Of a DNA stretch of 64,000 nt, positions 54,573 through 64,000 are shown piece by piece (position 1 is the stretch's first letter; each line of letters begins with the position of its first letter). Both the position numbers and the translations under genes were made by a program. The notes under the pieces are model-generated. The model saw only the letters and a program-made list of their open reading frames with translations. It had not been told where the DNA came from and did no database searches. The stretch is from Capitulum mitella (lineage: Eukaryota > Arthropoda > Thecostraca > Pollicipedomorpha > Pollicipedidae), in assembly GCA_030062745.1 (NCBI GenBank), contig CP099849.1, positions 23,548,144 to 23,612,143 on the forward strand, read 5' to 3'.

Positions 54573-56894
54573 TCAGTTCTTCCCAGTGTCCTCCTTCAGT
54601 GTGACGGTCCGGTTGAACACAAGCCGGTCGGCGGTCGTGTCCGGGTCCACTGAGAAGAAGCCGACCCGTTCGAACTGGAACTTGTCGTAGACGCCGGCGC
54701 GCAGGCCGCCGTCCACCAGGCCGACCATCACCGTCCGCGAATTCTGGTTCACGTCCGTCAGGAAACCGCCGGGCACCTCGGTCGCGTCCTCCGGGTTCTT
54801 GTGCCGGAACAGCCGGTCGTAGAGGCGCACCTCGCACTGGCGCGGGCTCGCCACCCAGTGCACGAACGCCTTAGGCTTGTCGGCGGTGCTGACCGGCTGG
54901 CAGGTGACGCGCAGCTCCGTCAGCCGGCCGGCCGGGTCGCGCACCTCGCGCTCCAGCCGGATCACGTACCCGGCGTGGCGGAGGCCCACCGGCTGGCCGG
55001 GCGTCAGACGCCGGTAGCTCTTCTCCTCCTGCGGCCGGTAGTCGGCCCTCTCGATGTAGATCTCCGGGCCGAAGGCGATCTGGTGCGAGCCACGCTGCGG
55101 CTCGCTGGGGAAGTCCGGCACGTCCAGGCTCCGCGCCGCGTCCGCCGGCAGGTTGGTGATGGTCACCTTCAGCGGCTCGAGCACGGCCATGGTGCGCGGC
55201 GCCGTGGCATTGAGCACGTCGCGCACCTCCGACTCGAGCATCTCCGGGTCGATGAGGATCTGCGCGCCGGTCAGGCCGAGCCGGGCGCAGAAGTTGTTGA
55301 TGGCCTGCGGCGGGAAGCCGCGCCGCCGCAGCGCCGTCAGCGTGAAAAGCCGCGGGTCGTCCCAGTCGGCCACCAGGCCCTCCGATATAAGCCGGCCGAT
55401 CTTGCGCTTCGAGACGACCGTGTAGCTGACGTTCAGCCGGCCGTACTCCCACTGGACCGGACAGTACGTGTCGACCGCGTTGCAGAGCCAGTAGTAGGAG
55501 GAGCGTCGCGCCTGGAACTCCTTGGTGCACAGCGAGTGCGTGATGTTCTCCAGCGAGTCGCACAGGCAGTGGGTGTAGTCGTAGGTCGGGTAGATGCACC
55601 AGCGGTCGCCCGTGCGGTGGTGCGGCACGAACTTGATCCGGTAGGCCACCGGGTCCTGCTTGCCCTCCTCCAGGGTGACCTTGAGCCGGAGCGTGGCGGC
55701 GCCCTCGTCGATCTTGCCGTTCTTCATGTCCTGGAAGAGCTGCAGGCTCTCGGCGGCCGGCCGATCGCGCCACGGCGACGCTGGGGCGTTGATGCCCTTC
55801 ACCTCCTCGGCCGTCTGGTGGCACACGTAGGCCAGGCCGCGCTCAATAAGCTGGCGCGCCCACTCGTACAGCTGGTCGAAATAGTCTGATGAGTGTGTGA
55901 TGGCATATGGCGTGTACCCGAGCCACTGCACCATGTCCAGAATCCCAACAAAAAACTTCTCTTCCTCCTTCTCCGGGTTGGTGTCATCGTACCGCAGAAA
56001 GCAGACGCCATCATGGGCAGCTGCATATCCAAAGTTGATGTTGATGGCTTTTGCATGACCAATGTGAAGAATGCCATTTGGCTCCGGAGGGAAGCGTGTT
56101 CTGACCTGGCCTTTTGTCGCAGCCAGATGCTTTTCCATGTGCTTCATAGTGTTCTCAGTGATGACATAGCCATCTGTCTTGTAGTTTTCCCCTGGCTTGT
56201 GAAAATTCACTTTCTTCATCAGTTCTGTAATAGTTGCAGCTCCATCAGAGGGTTCTGCATCACCATTTGCAGATGTTGTGTTACTGGGAGCATCAGGCTT
56301 CTCTTTCTTTGGTTTCTTTTTGGCAGCAGGAGCAGTGTCAGCCTCAGTCTTGGGTCCAAGCAATGACAGGATCTGGGCATCCATCTCTGCTTTGACGAGC
56401 TTACCATCTGCCCAAGGCAGTTCTTTCCGCATGCCACCGAGAAGCATTCCAACATTGAACTGGTATCTCTTTTCAAGAAGTTCTGCCTTGTTGTCCTCCA
56501 AAATTTTGTGAACAGCTGCAGATATTTCCTTTGGTGTCACCACAACACCAACCCCACATGCAGTTTCAAATGCTTTGATGTCAACAGGACTGCTAGGGTT
56601 TGACAGTAAATATTCCAGAGCTGCATTGAGGCGAATATCGCTATCAATTTTTTCCTTGGCTATGTACTCGGCCAAAAGAGGTAAGTGGTCCAGGAGTTGC
56701 TTCTTCACCTTGGTCGCGCAGCCATAAAGCAGATTACCGGACGTTTTCGATAAGCCAGATGGTGCATGTCGCAGACCTTCGTCGATCACCTTGGACAGAG
56801 TGCTTGACACAGCGTCATTTTTCAACGTTTCCTTTGCTTTCTTTTCACTCAGTCCTGCTAGCTGGAACTTCTCTACCAACTTAGCGTCACCCAT
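54573..56894 (-). CDS. QARS1: Glutaminyl-tRNA synthetase, intronless
   Basis: Cytosolic GlnRS charges tRNA(Gln) with glutamine and in animals belongs to the multi-synthetase complex. One uninterrupted 773-aa frame contains the eukaryotic N-terminal appended domain (about 1-190), a Lys/Ala-rich linker (about 190-205), the class I catalytic domain with the HIGH motif in [12 protein letters not shown] (277-280) and the KMSKS counterpart VVSKRK (about 493-498), and the C-terminal anticodon-binding beta-barrels. Length equals that of animal GlnRS (about 775 aa). The whole gene is a single exon, unlike its intron-rich neighbours. Codon use changes abruptly near residue 338: AT-tolerant before, almost exclusively G/C-ending after. 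The start ATG is the first in the frame. Confidence 0.97.
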   Translation of the reverse strand: MGDAKLVEKFQLAGLSEKKAKETLKNDAVSSTLSKVIDEGLRHAPSGLSKTSGNLLYGCATKVKKQLLDHLPLLAEYIAKEKIDSDIRLNAALEYLLSNPSSPVDIKAFETACGVGVVVTPKEISAAVHKILEDNKAELLEKRYQFNVGMLLGGMRKELPWADGKLVKAEMDAQILSLLGPKTEADTAPAAKKKPKKEKPDAPSNTTSANGDAEPSDGAATITELMKKVNFHKPGENYKTDGYVITENTMKHMEKHLAATKGQVRTRFPPEPNGILHIGHAKAININFGYAAAHDGVCFLRYDDTNPEKEEEKFFVGILDMVQWLGYTPYAITHSSDYFDQLYEWARQLIERGLAYVCHQTAEEVKGINAPASPWRDRPAAESLQLFQDMKNGKIDEGAATLRLKVTLEEGKQDPVAYRIKFVPHHRTGDRWCIYPTYDYTHCLCDSLENITHSLCTKEFQARRSSYYWLCNAVDTYCPVQWEYGRLNVSYTVVSKRKIGRLISEGLVADWDDPRLFTLTALRRRGFPPQAINNFCARLGLTGAQILIDPEMLESEVRDVLNATAPRTMAVLEPLKVTITNLPADAARSLDVPDFPSEPQRGSHQIAFGPEIYIERADYRPQEEKSYRRLTPGQPVGLRHAGYVIRLEREVRDPAGRLTELRVTCQPVSTADKPKAFVHWVASPRQCEVRLYDRLFRHKNPEDATEVPGGFLTDVNQNSRTVMVGLVDGGLRAGVYDKFQFERVGFFSVDPDTTADRLVFNRTVTLKEDTGKN

Positions 56895-57615
56895 CCTGAA
56901 GACGGCGACAGTCCACGGATTTCACCTGCGGTAGCCGCTCGTCCACAATCACCGCCCGTCACCGTGTCGTGGATTAGCGATGTCGCTGCATACTTCTTCA
57001 CAAATGTGACTAGTGCGCCGGATAAACCGTTTTTGTTTTAGCTTAAAGCTGTCAAATGAAACGTCATTGACACAACGTCTTTCAAGTGATCTATATGATA
57101 ACTCTCTTCATGTATTTCGCGGTATCATGATGAAATACCTAAATCTGACCAAAAAACTTTTTGTGCAGAAGATAATTTGTCTTGGTTTCTTTCCAGCGTA
57201 TCATCGTTTCGGACGTGACGCAATGTTTCGTCATTGTCGATCACACGGCGAATTTCTGAGGATTTGCATCATCCGCAGTTCCCGAAAGTAACGGGAACAT
57301 TAACATTCCCGCAGTCCGCCGTTCTTCGTGCGCTTGACATTCGTAGCATTCGTTTTTCTATCCAACGCCCTGTATTTGCGACTGAAATTGTGTTCAAGAT
57401 GAGTGGTTTTGTTCGCGGTCAACCAGAACTGCGGAGCCCATTAAAACCTCAGAACGAGCGCTGCACTGCAATGCCGTCTCGCCATTGGCAAAGCCAGGTC
57501 GACATTGGGGCATGAGTTTTCAAATTTTCCTTGTAATGTGTCCATTCGAAGTTTGTAATTTTACGATGGATTGTGTATGAATTATGTTCGCAGGTGGACG
57601 CATGTAGACCCCAGG
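56895..57615. promoter_or_regulatory. Shared intergenic region between divergent GlnRS and POMGNT2
   Basis: About 720 bp of moderate-GC sequence separates the two start codons, which point away from each other. No TATA box is evident near the GlnRS start. TTCGCAG|GTGGACG at 57591-57600 looks like a splice acceptor, suggesting POMGNT2 has an upstream non-coding exon. A bidirectional housekeeping promoter is the likely content; this is inference. Confidence 0.45.
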
Positions 57616-59247
57616 ATGGCGTCGTATGTGGCGGCGACGCTGCTGTGTGCGGCGGCCGTGCTGGCTGCACTCCTCAACAGCGACTGGCGCGCCGCGCCCA
57701 GCGACACGACTGAGCCCCTGGAACCCGGCGCCTTTTCCTCGCTCTTCTGCGAGGGGGACTCGGTCGCCACGCGACGCTGCGTAGTCAACAACCTCTGCTA
57801 CCTTCCCGGGGACGACCAGTTCTTCCTGCTGTACTCGGAGCAGACTCGCTACGTGGGCGTACGAGGCGCCGCTGATCTAAATCCGCTGGTCAAGCTGAAC
57901 CCCGTGGTGGACCACAATCTGTTCGACCTCAGCCTGATGCCGATGAACTCCAGCTGGCTGCGCGACCACGCCGCGGTCCTCCACCGCGGAGACTTCCTCG
58001 TCCTGGAGCCGTTCAAGCCGGACAACTTGATGCACGCCCTGCACGACGACCTGCTGCCGGCCTACGTGACGCTGTACCAGCTCTGCCGGGGCGACATGGC
58101 GGGCTGCGCGCGCCGCTGGCGACTCCTGCTGCGGGCCGACGGCCTGCCGGCGCCGCTGGCGCCGCTGTACACAGCGCTGCTGGACGGCCCACCAGTGTCC
58201 AGCCGCGCCCTGGACCCGCGCACGGCGCACTGCTTCCAGCGGGCCCAGCTGGGCCTGCGCGCCGACTCGCTCTGGTATCAGTACGGCTTCGAGCGGCCGC
58301 AGTCGCCGCTGCCGGCCGCCGGCCAGCCGCAGCTGCTGGACGATTTCGCCGGCTGGCTGCGGCCCCGGCTGGCCGCCGGCCGGCCGCCGCCGCCCGGCCG
58401 CCACGTGCTGCTGCTCTCGCGCACCGAGTCGCGCCGCATCCTGAACGAGGGCGCGCTGGCGGCGGCGCTGGCGGCGCGGCTGCGGCTGCCCGTGCGCCGG
58501 CTGGCGCTGGAGGAGGCCGGCCCAGCCGAGGCGGCGGCGCTGGCCGGCGGCGCCGCGCTGCTGGCCGGCGCGCACGGCTCGGCGCTGGCGCTGGCGCTGT
58601 TCCTGCCGGCCGGCGCCGCCGTGCTGGAGGTGTTCCCGCTCGGGCTGCGGCCGGAGCTGTACCAGCCGTACCGGCAGCTTTGCCGCCTGCGCCGGCTCGG
58701 CTACCGCGCCTGGGTGAACCGCGACCCGGCGGCCAGCGTGGCGCACCCTGAGGCGCCGGCCGACCTGGGCGGCCTGGCGCACCTCCCGGACGAGGAGCGC
58801 CGCCGCGTGGAGCAGCTGCCAGAGGTGCCGCCGACGCTCTGCTGCCGGGACGCTGCCTTCCTCTTCAGGGTGTACCAGGACACGACCGTGGACGTGGCGG
58901 CGGCGGCCCAGGCGGCGGCGGCGGCCGTGGCGGAGCGGCCGTCCTCGCCGGCGGCGGCGCCGCTCTGGTTCCCGGGGCCGGCGCGCCGGCTGGCCGCCAG
59001 CGCCGACGGCGACGCGCGGCTCGTCGAGTGGTGGCCGCCGGCCAACGTGCCGGCCGGCCGCCCGCTGCGCTACCGGCTCTGGGTGCAGCAGGGCGGCGCC
59101 GCCAGCGAGCACAAGGTGCGCCGGCCGCGGCTGCGGCTGCCGGCCGAGTGCGACGACTGCGAGCTGCTCATCTGGCTCAGGGCGGAGCTGGACGGACGCG
59201 TCGGCCCGCTCGTGCACGAAAAATTCGTGCTCGCTGGGCCCGCGTGA
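57616..59247 (+). CDS. POMGNT2: POMGNT2, protein O-linked-mannose beta-1,4-GlcNAc transferase 2
   Basis: An ER type II membrane glycosyltransferase (GT61 family) that adds beta-1,4-GlcNAc to O-mannose on alpha-dystroglycan, starting the core M3 glycan. The ATG at 57616 begins a 543-aa protein: an N-terminal anchor (MASYVAATLLCAAAVLAALL), the catalytic domain with FKPDNLMHALHDDLLPAYVT (about residues 135-155), GAHGSALALALFLPAGAAVL, and LCCRDAAFLFRVYQDTTVDV, then a C-terminal fibronectin III domain (about 450-543). These blocks match vertebrate POMGNT2 (580 aa) in order and spacing. The coding region is one exon. Codons are almost all G/C-ending, and the middle is unusually rich in Ala, Leu and Arg. 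An earlier TTG/ATG in the frame lies before a splice acceptor, so I use 57616. Confidence 0.94.
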   Translation: MASYVAATLLCAAAVLAALLNSDWRAAPSDTTEPLEPGAFSSLFCEGDSVATRRCVVNNLCYLPGDDQFFLLYSEQTRYVGVRGAADLNPLVKLNPVVDHNLFDLSLMPMNSSWLRDHAAVLHRGDFLVLEPFKPDNLMHALHDDLLPAYVTLYQLCRGDMAGCARRWRLLLRADGLPAPLAPLYTALLDGPPVSSRALDPRTAHCFQRAQLGLRADSLWYQYGFERPQSPLPAAGQPQLLDDFAGWLRPRLAAGRPPPPGRHVLLLSRTESRRILNEGALAAALAARLRLPVRRLALEEAGPAEAAALAGGAALLAGAHGSALALALFLPAGAAVLEVFPLGLRPELYQPYRQLCRLRRLGYRAWVNRDPAASVAHPEAPADLGGLAHLPDEERRRVEQLPEVPPTLCCRDAAFLFRVYQDTTVDVAAAAQAAAAAVAERPSSPAAAPLWFPGPARRLAASADGDARLVEWWPPANVPAGRPLRYRLWVQQGGAASEHKVRRPRLRLPAECDDCELLIWLRAELDGRVGPLVHEKFVLAGPA

Positions 59248-60114
59248 TGGCTGGCGCCTCGCCCGGCCCGGCCCGTACTCGCTCAGGCCTGCGTTGCCAA
59301 TGACAATATAACGGAATCGCGTACTGTTGGACCAGTACAATGAGGTATGACCTTGTGAACACGACGGTGCGACGGCCCTCACGTCAACGTCCAGCACCGT
59401 GATACGGTGGAGGACAGCTCTCCCGCTGACCGCAACACACGCGGCAGTCCACTTTCACGAGGTTAAGATTTATTTAGCAGAACATTCCAGCGCACTGGCA
59501 TAGTAAGAGACACGAAACGTCAACGCCCACCTGTCACTAGCAAAGTAAGACTCGCCAACAAGGTATGCACAGAGCGCGGGGAGTGCGCTGTTGCCGCGCG
59601 TTCCAGTCTGCATCCCCGCCCGGACTATTTACACCTGCACGCGCGCGTAACGGACACATGTATGTACACTGACAAAGATGCACGTCAGTAGCTCTAGCCA
59701 GGAGCGCGAACGTTATTATCTACCAACAGATCTGGAATGTACATACACAACAATCTCCGCAGCATTGCACGCCCGAGGAGCGGACGCTCAGTCACTCGTC
59801 TGTCGCTGGCGCCCGTCCATAATATAACTCCATAAAGCTTATCATATACCAGTACTGACTCGCGGTCCGTCAGCGACGCAGACAACGATCACAAGCGAGC
59901 CATACAGGCGGCCGGAGCGCCGCGGGCGTCCCCGGCCGCGACTCGGGCGCCGGGCGGCCCGCGCCGCGGGTCCGCCGCGCTCGCGCGGCCGCTGCCGGTC
60001 CGATCACACACTGGCACGGGAAGGGGGGGGGGGGGGTGCGGGGCCCGCTGCTGCCCCGCCGGCCGACGGGAGAGGGTGACAGCTGCCCGGTTAGGCGCGC
60101 GCCGCGCCGCCCGG
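59248..60114. other. Convergent 3' flanks of POMGNT2 and UBR3
   Basis: This stretch between the two stop codons should hold both 3' UTRs. A minus-strand AATAAA lies at 59469-59474. On the plus strand only a weak AATATA at 59305-59310 could serve POMGNT2. GC-rich sequence with a poly(G) run precedes the UBR3 stop. Confidence 0.6.
59469..59474 (-). promoter_or_regulatory. Candidate UBR3 poly(A) signal
   Basis: AATAAA on the minus strand (TTTATT on the plus strand), about 640 nt downstream of the UBR3 stop codon; a plausible 3' UTR length. Confidence 0.5.
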
Positions 60115-63100
60115 TCAGAGCATCTCCTTGTGCCAGATCCAGCGGCGGCGCGTGTTGTCGAACGCGTGCGATATCCAGAGGTTCTGCAGCAGCTGGTATC
60201 GCTCCTCGCAGAGGAACAGCGGCCGGCCGCGCCTGCCGGACAGAGCGGTCGGTCACCGGACGGAGCCGACGGAGGTGAGGAGGCCGAGACGGCGCGGTCC
60301 TGTCTGCCGCCGTCCGCTGAGGCCCGAGTGGCCGGTGACGCCGGCCTGTTCAGCCCCGAATTCCCATCTGTGAGTCTGCGCCCTCATCACACGGTGTCAA
60401 TACCTGTCGGATTCGACACCAGACAGCGAGGCTCCCCCGAAAAGAACCACGCTGCACGACCGTCAACGATTATTTCTAGTGCTACAACGATGGCCTGTCC
60501 AATCAGTTGTGTTCAACGTCCGCAACACCAGGTTACAGTCAACAATGTAAATGATGAACTCTAGTGATAAATCAATGGCCTGTTTCAATCAATGCTTATG
60601 TTTGATCAGCAGTACTAGTCAACGACAAAAAGCGGCTTAGTGCTAGTAAGCTGAAAATCAACATCATTGTCATTTATGTGGTAACTCTTGAGTCACTACA
60701 TGCCAACACATTATCGTCAACAGCTAAGACATTTTACCAAATTCACTCTATTCATAACATTGACGAGGAACCTGTTACCCCGCTGCCGACTTCACACTTG
60801 AAACGAAGCAAAACTGTGGAGCATCTGGGTTTGCTAATAAACGAGGACTTGAAGTCCAAATCTCATATAAACAAGATGCAGGTTTGTCCAGTAGAAACTT
60901 GGGGATTCCGCATCGATCCATATATTTGCTTGACAAGAGGCTGCCGATTCTTTTACGCAACTCCCTCATACTGTCATACCTAACATATTGTTGTACTGTG
61001 AGGGGATGCAATTATGAAACCACCCTTAGACGTGTTGTCACCATTAAAAACGGGCAATAGGTCTGATTTCCAGTGTAATAACACGGCCTCAAACATCCCC
61101 ATTATTCAAGGAGCTCAGTCATAAAACTAGCAGATTTAAGAAAATACCATGCTATTCTGATCTACCATGGCTTTTTGTATGGATGGCTCCCCCATCCTTT
61201 CATTAACAAATTTGCACTGCATCAGGCCATCGTGATATGCGGAACAATCAGAACTTCAGGGAAACAGTTCGGTCAAATCTTGAAAGTGTGATACTAAATT
61301 TCGGTTGGTAAACTACCACCATTTTAAATTTTTTGGCCAGGGTCCACTGGCATGGAATATCACCACAGCACGCCGTATATCCAACATTACGAACACCATC
61401 AGGCACCATTTAAAGCGCATCAAGATTCTCTTTCTTCACCAGTAATGAGCTAAGCCTCCTGTATGCATTCTACTTATCCGATTTCATCTAAGTACTACTT
61501 TCAATTATACTGTCCACTGGTTCCTCATGCCATCACCATTAGCTTGGATTAATTTGATTCAATTTAGCAGCACGTAACGTGGCTCCTGAAAGCCTCGCGA
61601 CCTCTACTGCACCACGCGTTTGCTTAAACAGTTGCAAATTCAGGGGAGCCAAAACTGTTTATGTTTATTCCTCGTTTAGTAACGTTTATTTTGCTACCTG
61701 TACTGCATCATTATTTTTGACACTTTGTGTGGCCATGCGATCACCTGCCGTCTTTCTTACCTAGTCACCCCCTGTAATCGTTCCCATCAGTTATCCCACG
61801 AATGTCACAGACACTGAGTGCGGCTAGTGCTCGGACCCGGACAGGTACCACAGGGCGCGTCCTCCCCTCCGCCTCCCGCCCCGATACTGACTTGAGGTCT
61901 CGGTCCTCCTCGCCGAAGCTGTCGAGGTAGACGGAGCCCCACAGGCACGCGCGGCGGCCGCGGATCACGATGATCGTGCTGGAGTTCACGGCCAGGAAGA
62001 TGCTGGTACCGGCGCCGCAGTCCACCGAGTGGGCCACCGCCTCGTTGGCGGAGCCCAGCTTGCAGCACTGTCCGCGCAGGCAGACCAGCGTGCCGCAGAG
62101 GAGGCACACGGTCGGCTCCTTGGGCACCGACTGGCACCGGGAGCACTGCCTCCGGTGGTAGAACTGCCGGCACGGGACGGGGTCAGACCGAGAACCATCC
62201 GCCACGCAACAGCAGGCACCATCGGCCACCCACCCATCAGACCAGGCCCCATCAGCCACACATCAGACCAGGCCCCATCAGCCACACATGGGTCGGACCA
62301 GAGACCATTAGCCGCACACGGGTCATGATAGCGGGCCGGTATGCTAATGTAAACAGGAAGTCGTCACGCCGCTGAAAGACGATTGGCAAACCCGCAGCTG
62401 AGACCAGCAACACAATGCGGAAGCCAGCACCGTTCGCATCCGACGGACACAGCTGACAACCGAAAGTCACGCACATGTCTGACGAGCACGCAGTCGAGCC
62501 GTGTGCTCCCAATCCGGCCGTAAATGGTTGCTTGACTGGCGCCGAAACCTCGAAACGTTCTCAAGGCACGAAAGGGAACGACAGAAATCGCATTGCGTGG
62601 CACAAAAATAGCCCTGTTTTACCCTTCAAAACCATGAGCAAATAACATACGGCTGGGATATCAAATGTAAACAAGGTATAGGGTAATGGTATAAACAGAC
62701 TTGATTGGCCCGCAAACGCCGCCACAGTCCGCGCCGACGCCCGGCGCCGCTACGTACCAGGAAGATGGTCTTGTACTGCTGCGGCAGTCGCAGCAGCTGC
62801 GGCTGGCACCAGCGGTGCTGGCGCACCAGCTCGCGCGCCATGCCCTGGCTCTGGGCGGCCAGGCTGCGGTACTCGTGGCACCAGGCGCGCACCACCGGCT
62901 CGCCGTCGGCCGTCACCCAGGAGAGCGCGCCGGCCGCCGTCTGCCCCTGCTGGTCCTGCGCGGCGGCGGCCAGCGCCGCCGGGCCGCCGTCCGCCGTCAG
63001 CTCGAGGAAGCGCAGCAGCGCCGGCAGCTCCTCCTCCGGCCGCCGCGGGTCGGGCAGCGTCAGCTGGTACAGGTGCTGGCGCAGCACGGCCGCCAGCCGC

Positions 63101-63907
63101 AGGAACGGCAGGCAGCGGGCGCGCAGCTCGGCCGCCAGACCGGGCGTCGACTCGTCGGCCACAGGCTCCAGCATGGCGTCCTCCAGGTACAGGCCCGGGA
63201 TGGTGGCGAACAGCTCCACCACCATGCCGAGCAGCGAGGGCATGCACTGCGGACAGCCGCGGCCGGAGCGCGGGTCAGCACGCGGTCACGTCAGCGGCCC
63301 GGTACTAGGCGGCTCACCGCACACCGGACACTGCCGTTCAGTCACAGAACCACGGCCCATTCCACACACGACGCTGACGTTTACGGACGTACAAACCATT
63401 ACTCATGTGCCAATCAAAATCTGCATTTACGTTCCTGAGACTGTCGCCGAGAGAAAGAAGGGATTTCCGCCGGACCTGCGGCCGCCGGCGCCCCGTCAGA
63501 GGCCGCGGCTGCAGCGATGGGGCGTCATCGGCGCGCAGACGCTGCAGCGGCCAGACCACAAAACCGCAAGCCGCCACAACACCGCCACCGCACGCCGAGT
63601 TTCACGACGAGATCACCCCGGGGAACTGCCGGGGAGCTACCCTCGGCCCGGGCCGGCCGGAGCCGCGGGCGGCCGCTCCACTCACGTTCATGTGGCTGGA
63701 GCCGCTCCGGATCAGCTGATGAGCCAGGATGAGCTCGCGCCGGCGCGACGCCGTCAGGTGGAAACTGAGCGACGCGCACGCCTGCATGTAGGTCAGGTTG
63801 TAGAGCGCCTGTACCAAGCACGAGTACAGCTGTGACGGCAGAGGCAACGGCAGCGTCAGGACCAGCAGCAGCAGCAGCGAGGCCGGGTCGCGCAGCAGCA
63901 TCGGCAC
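60115..63907 (-). CDS. UBR3: UBR3 E3 ubiquitin ligase, last four coding exons (5' part outside window)
   Basis: UBR3 is a RING-type N-recognin-family E3 ligase. Four phase-matched exons give the last 366 residues. The exons are 63686-63907 ([33 protein letters not shown]), 62758-63246 ([33 protein letters not shown]), 61892-62163 ([47 protein letters not shown]) and 60115-60232 ([20 protein letters not shown], then a basic end ...[11 protein letters not shown] and TGA). The CLWGSVYLD...GEEDRDL block and the Cys-pair zinc site are diagnostic of UBR3 rather than UBR1/2. The AAG Lys codon before RGRP is split AA|G. Earlier exons, including the UBR box and RING, lie beyond 64 kb. Confidence 0.95.
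60690..61440 (+). mobile_element. LINE (non-LTR) reverse transcriptase 3' fragment, decayed
   Basis: In the last UBR3 intron, on the opposite strand, broken frames match the thumb and C-terminal region of Jockey/CR1-like reverse transcriptases: [20 protein letters not shown] (the LGV-ID-L-W--HI motif), then in another frame [20 protein letters not shown], and near 61340 [17 protein letters not shown] (the W-N-LP motif). At least two frame changes and several stops are present. The 5' part of the element is absent. Confidence 0.65.
62164..62757. other. UBR3 penultimate large intron, short repeats
   Basis: Next to the exon acceptor, units like CATCAGCCACACATCAGACCA recur three or four times (62210-62330), echoing the exon-edge arrays of mTOR. 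The remainder shows nothing recognisable. Confidence 0.5.
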
Positions 63908-64000
63908 CTGTCGGCGACACACAGACACACACATCGGTCAGGAGACAAATGACTGGCTGACCGTGACCCGGAGAGAGGGGGGGGGACTCAATCTTCTGTC

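Noticed and set aside
54801..55889. 362-aa plus-strand frame
   Set aside because: Antisense shadow of the GC-rich part of GlnRS.
57877..59397. 506-aa minus-strand frame
   Set aside because: Antisense shadow of POMGNT2; Arg/Gln-rich with no domain.

Overview
This 64 kb window is animal nuclear DNA, most likely from an arthropod and probably a GC-rich crustacean; the class and species are inferences. The evidence is intron-split genes with GT/AG junctions, animal-specific families (mTOR, POMGNT2, UBR3), Ty3/gypsy and LINE retrotransposon remains, and many microsatellites and degenerate minisatellites. No prokaryotic operon, CRISPR array or viral gene set was seen.

Layout: 1-10.4 kb holds no gene I can support; it is intergenic sequence with GC-rich patches, decayed short tandem repeats and a 137-bp GA tract. 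10.4-14.4 kb is a broken Ty3/gypsy retrotransposon on the minus strand. 14.5-19.7 kb is repeat-rich intergenic DNA. 19.78-48.87 kb is one complete mTOR kinase gene on the minus strand. I resolved it into 46 coding exons whose phases all match (about 2,469 aa), except for one extra base in exon 9. Intron 31 of mTOR holds what looks like a small plus-strand gene for a secreted cysteine-rich peptide, with its own TATA box and signal peptide. 48.9-54.6 kb is an AT-richer intergenic stretch full of degenerate repeats. 54.57-56.89 kb is an intronless glutaminyl-tRNA synthetase gene (minus). 57.62-59.25 kb is POMGNT2 (plus), head to head with it. 60.1-63.9 kb holds the last four coding exons of the E3 ligase UBR3 (minus, continuing past the window), with a decayed LINE fragment in its last intron.

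The most distinctive signal is in mTOR. Many introns contain short tandem arrays that begin at an exon edge and copy the splice site together with some adjacent codons. At exon 31 (87 bp, acceptor) and exon 43 (69 bp, donor) the unit is a multiple of three and open, so alternative splice-site use would add 29 or 23 residues in frame. At exon 45 the FATC end and its donor are copied in 72-bp units, while the last residues of FATC sit in a separate 16-nt terminal exon. Elsewhere (exons 20, 27, and probably 9, 16, 21, 29, 33, 37, 44) arrays lie immediately upstream of the acceptor.

The coding genes are housekeeping or signalling genes with no common pathway: nutrient sensing (mTOR), translation (GlnRS), dystroglycan O-mannosyl glycosylation (POMGNT2) and ubiquitination (UBR3).
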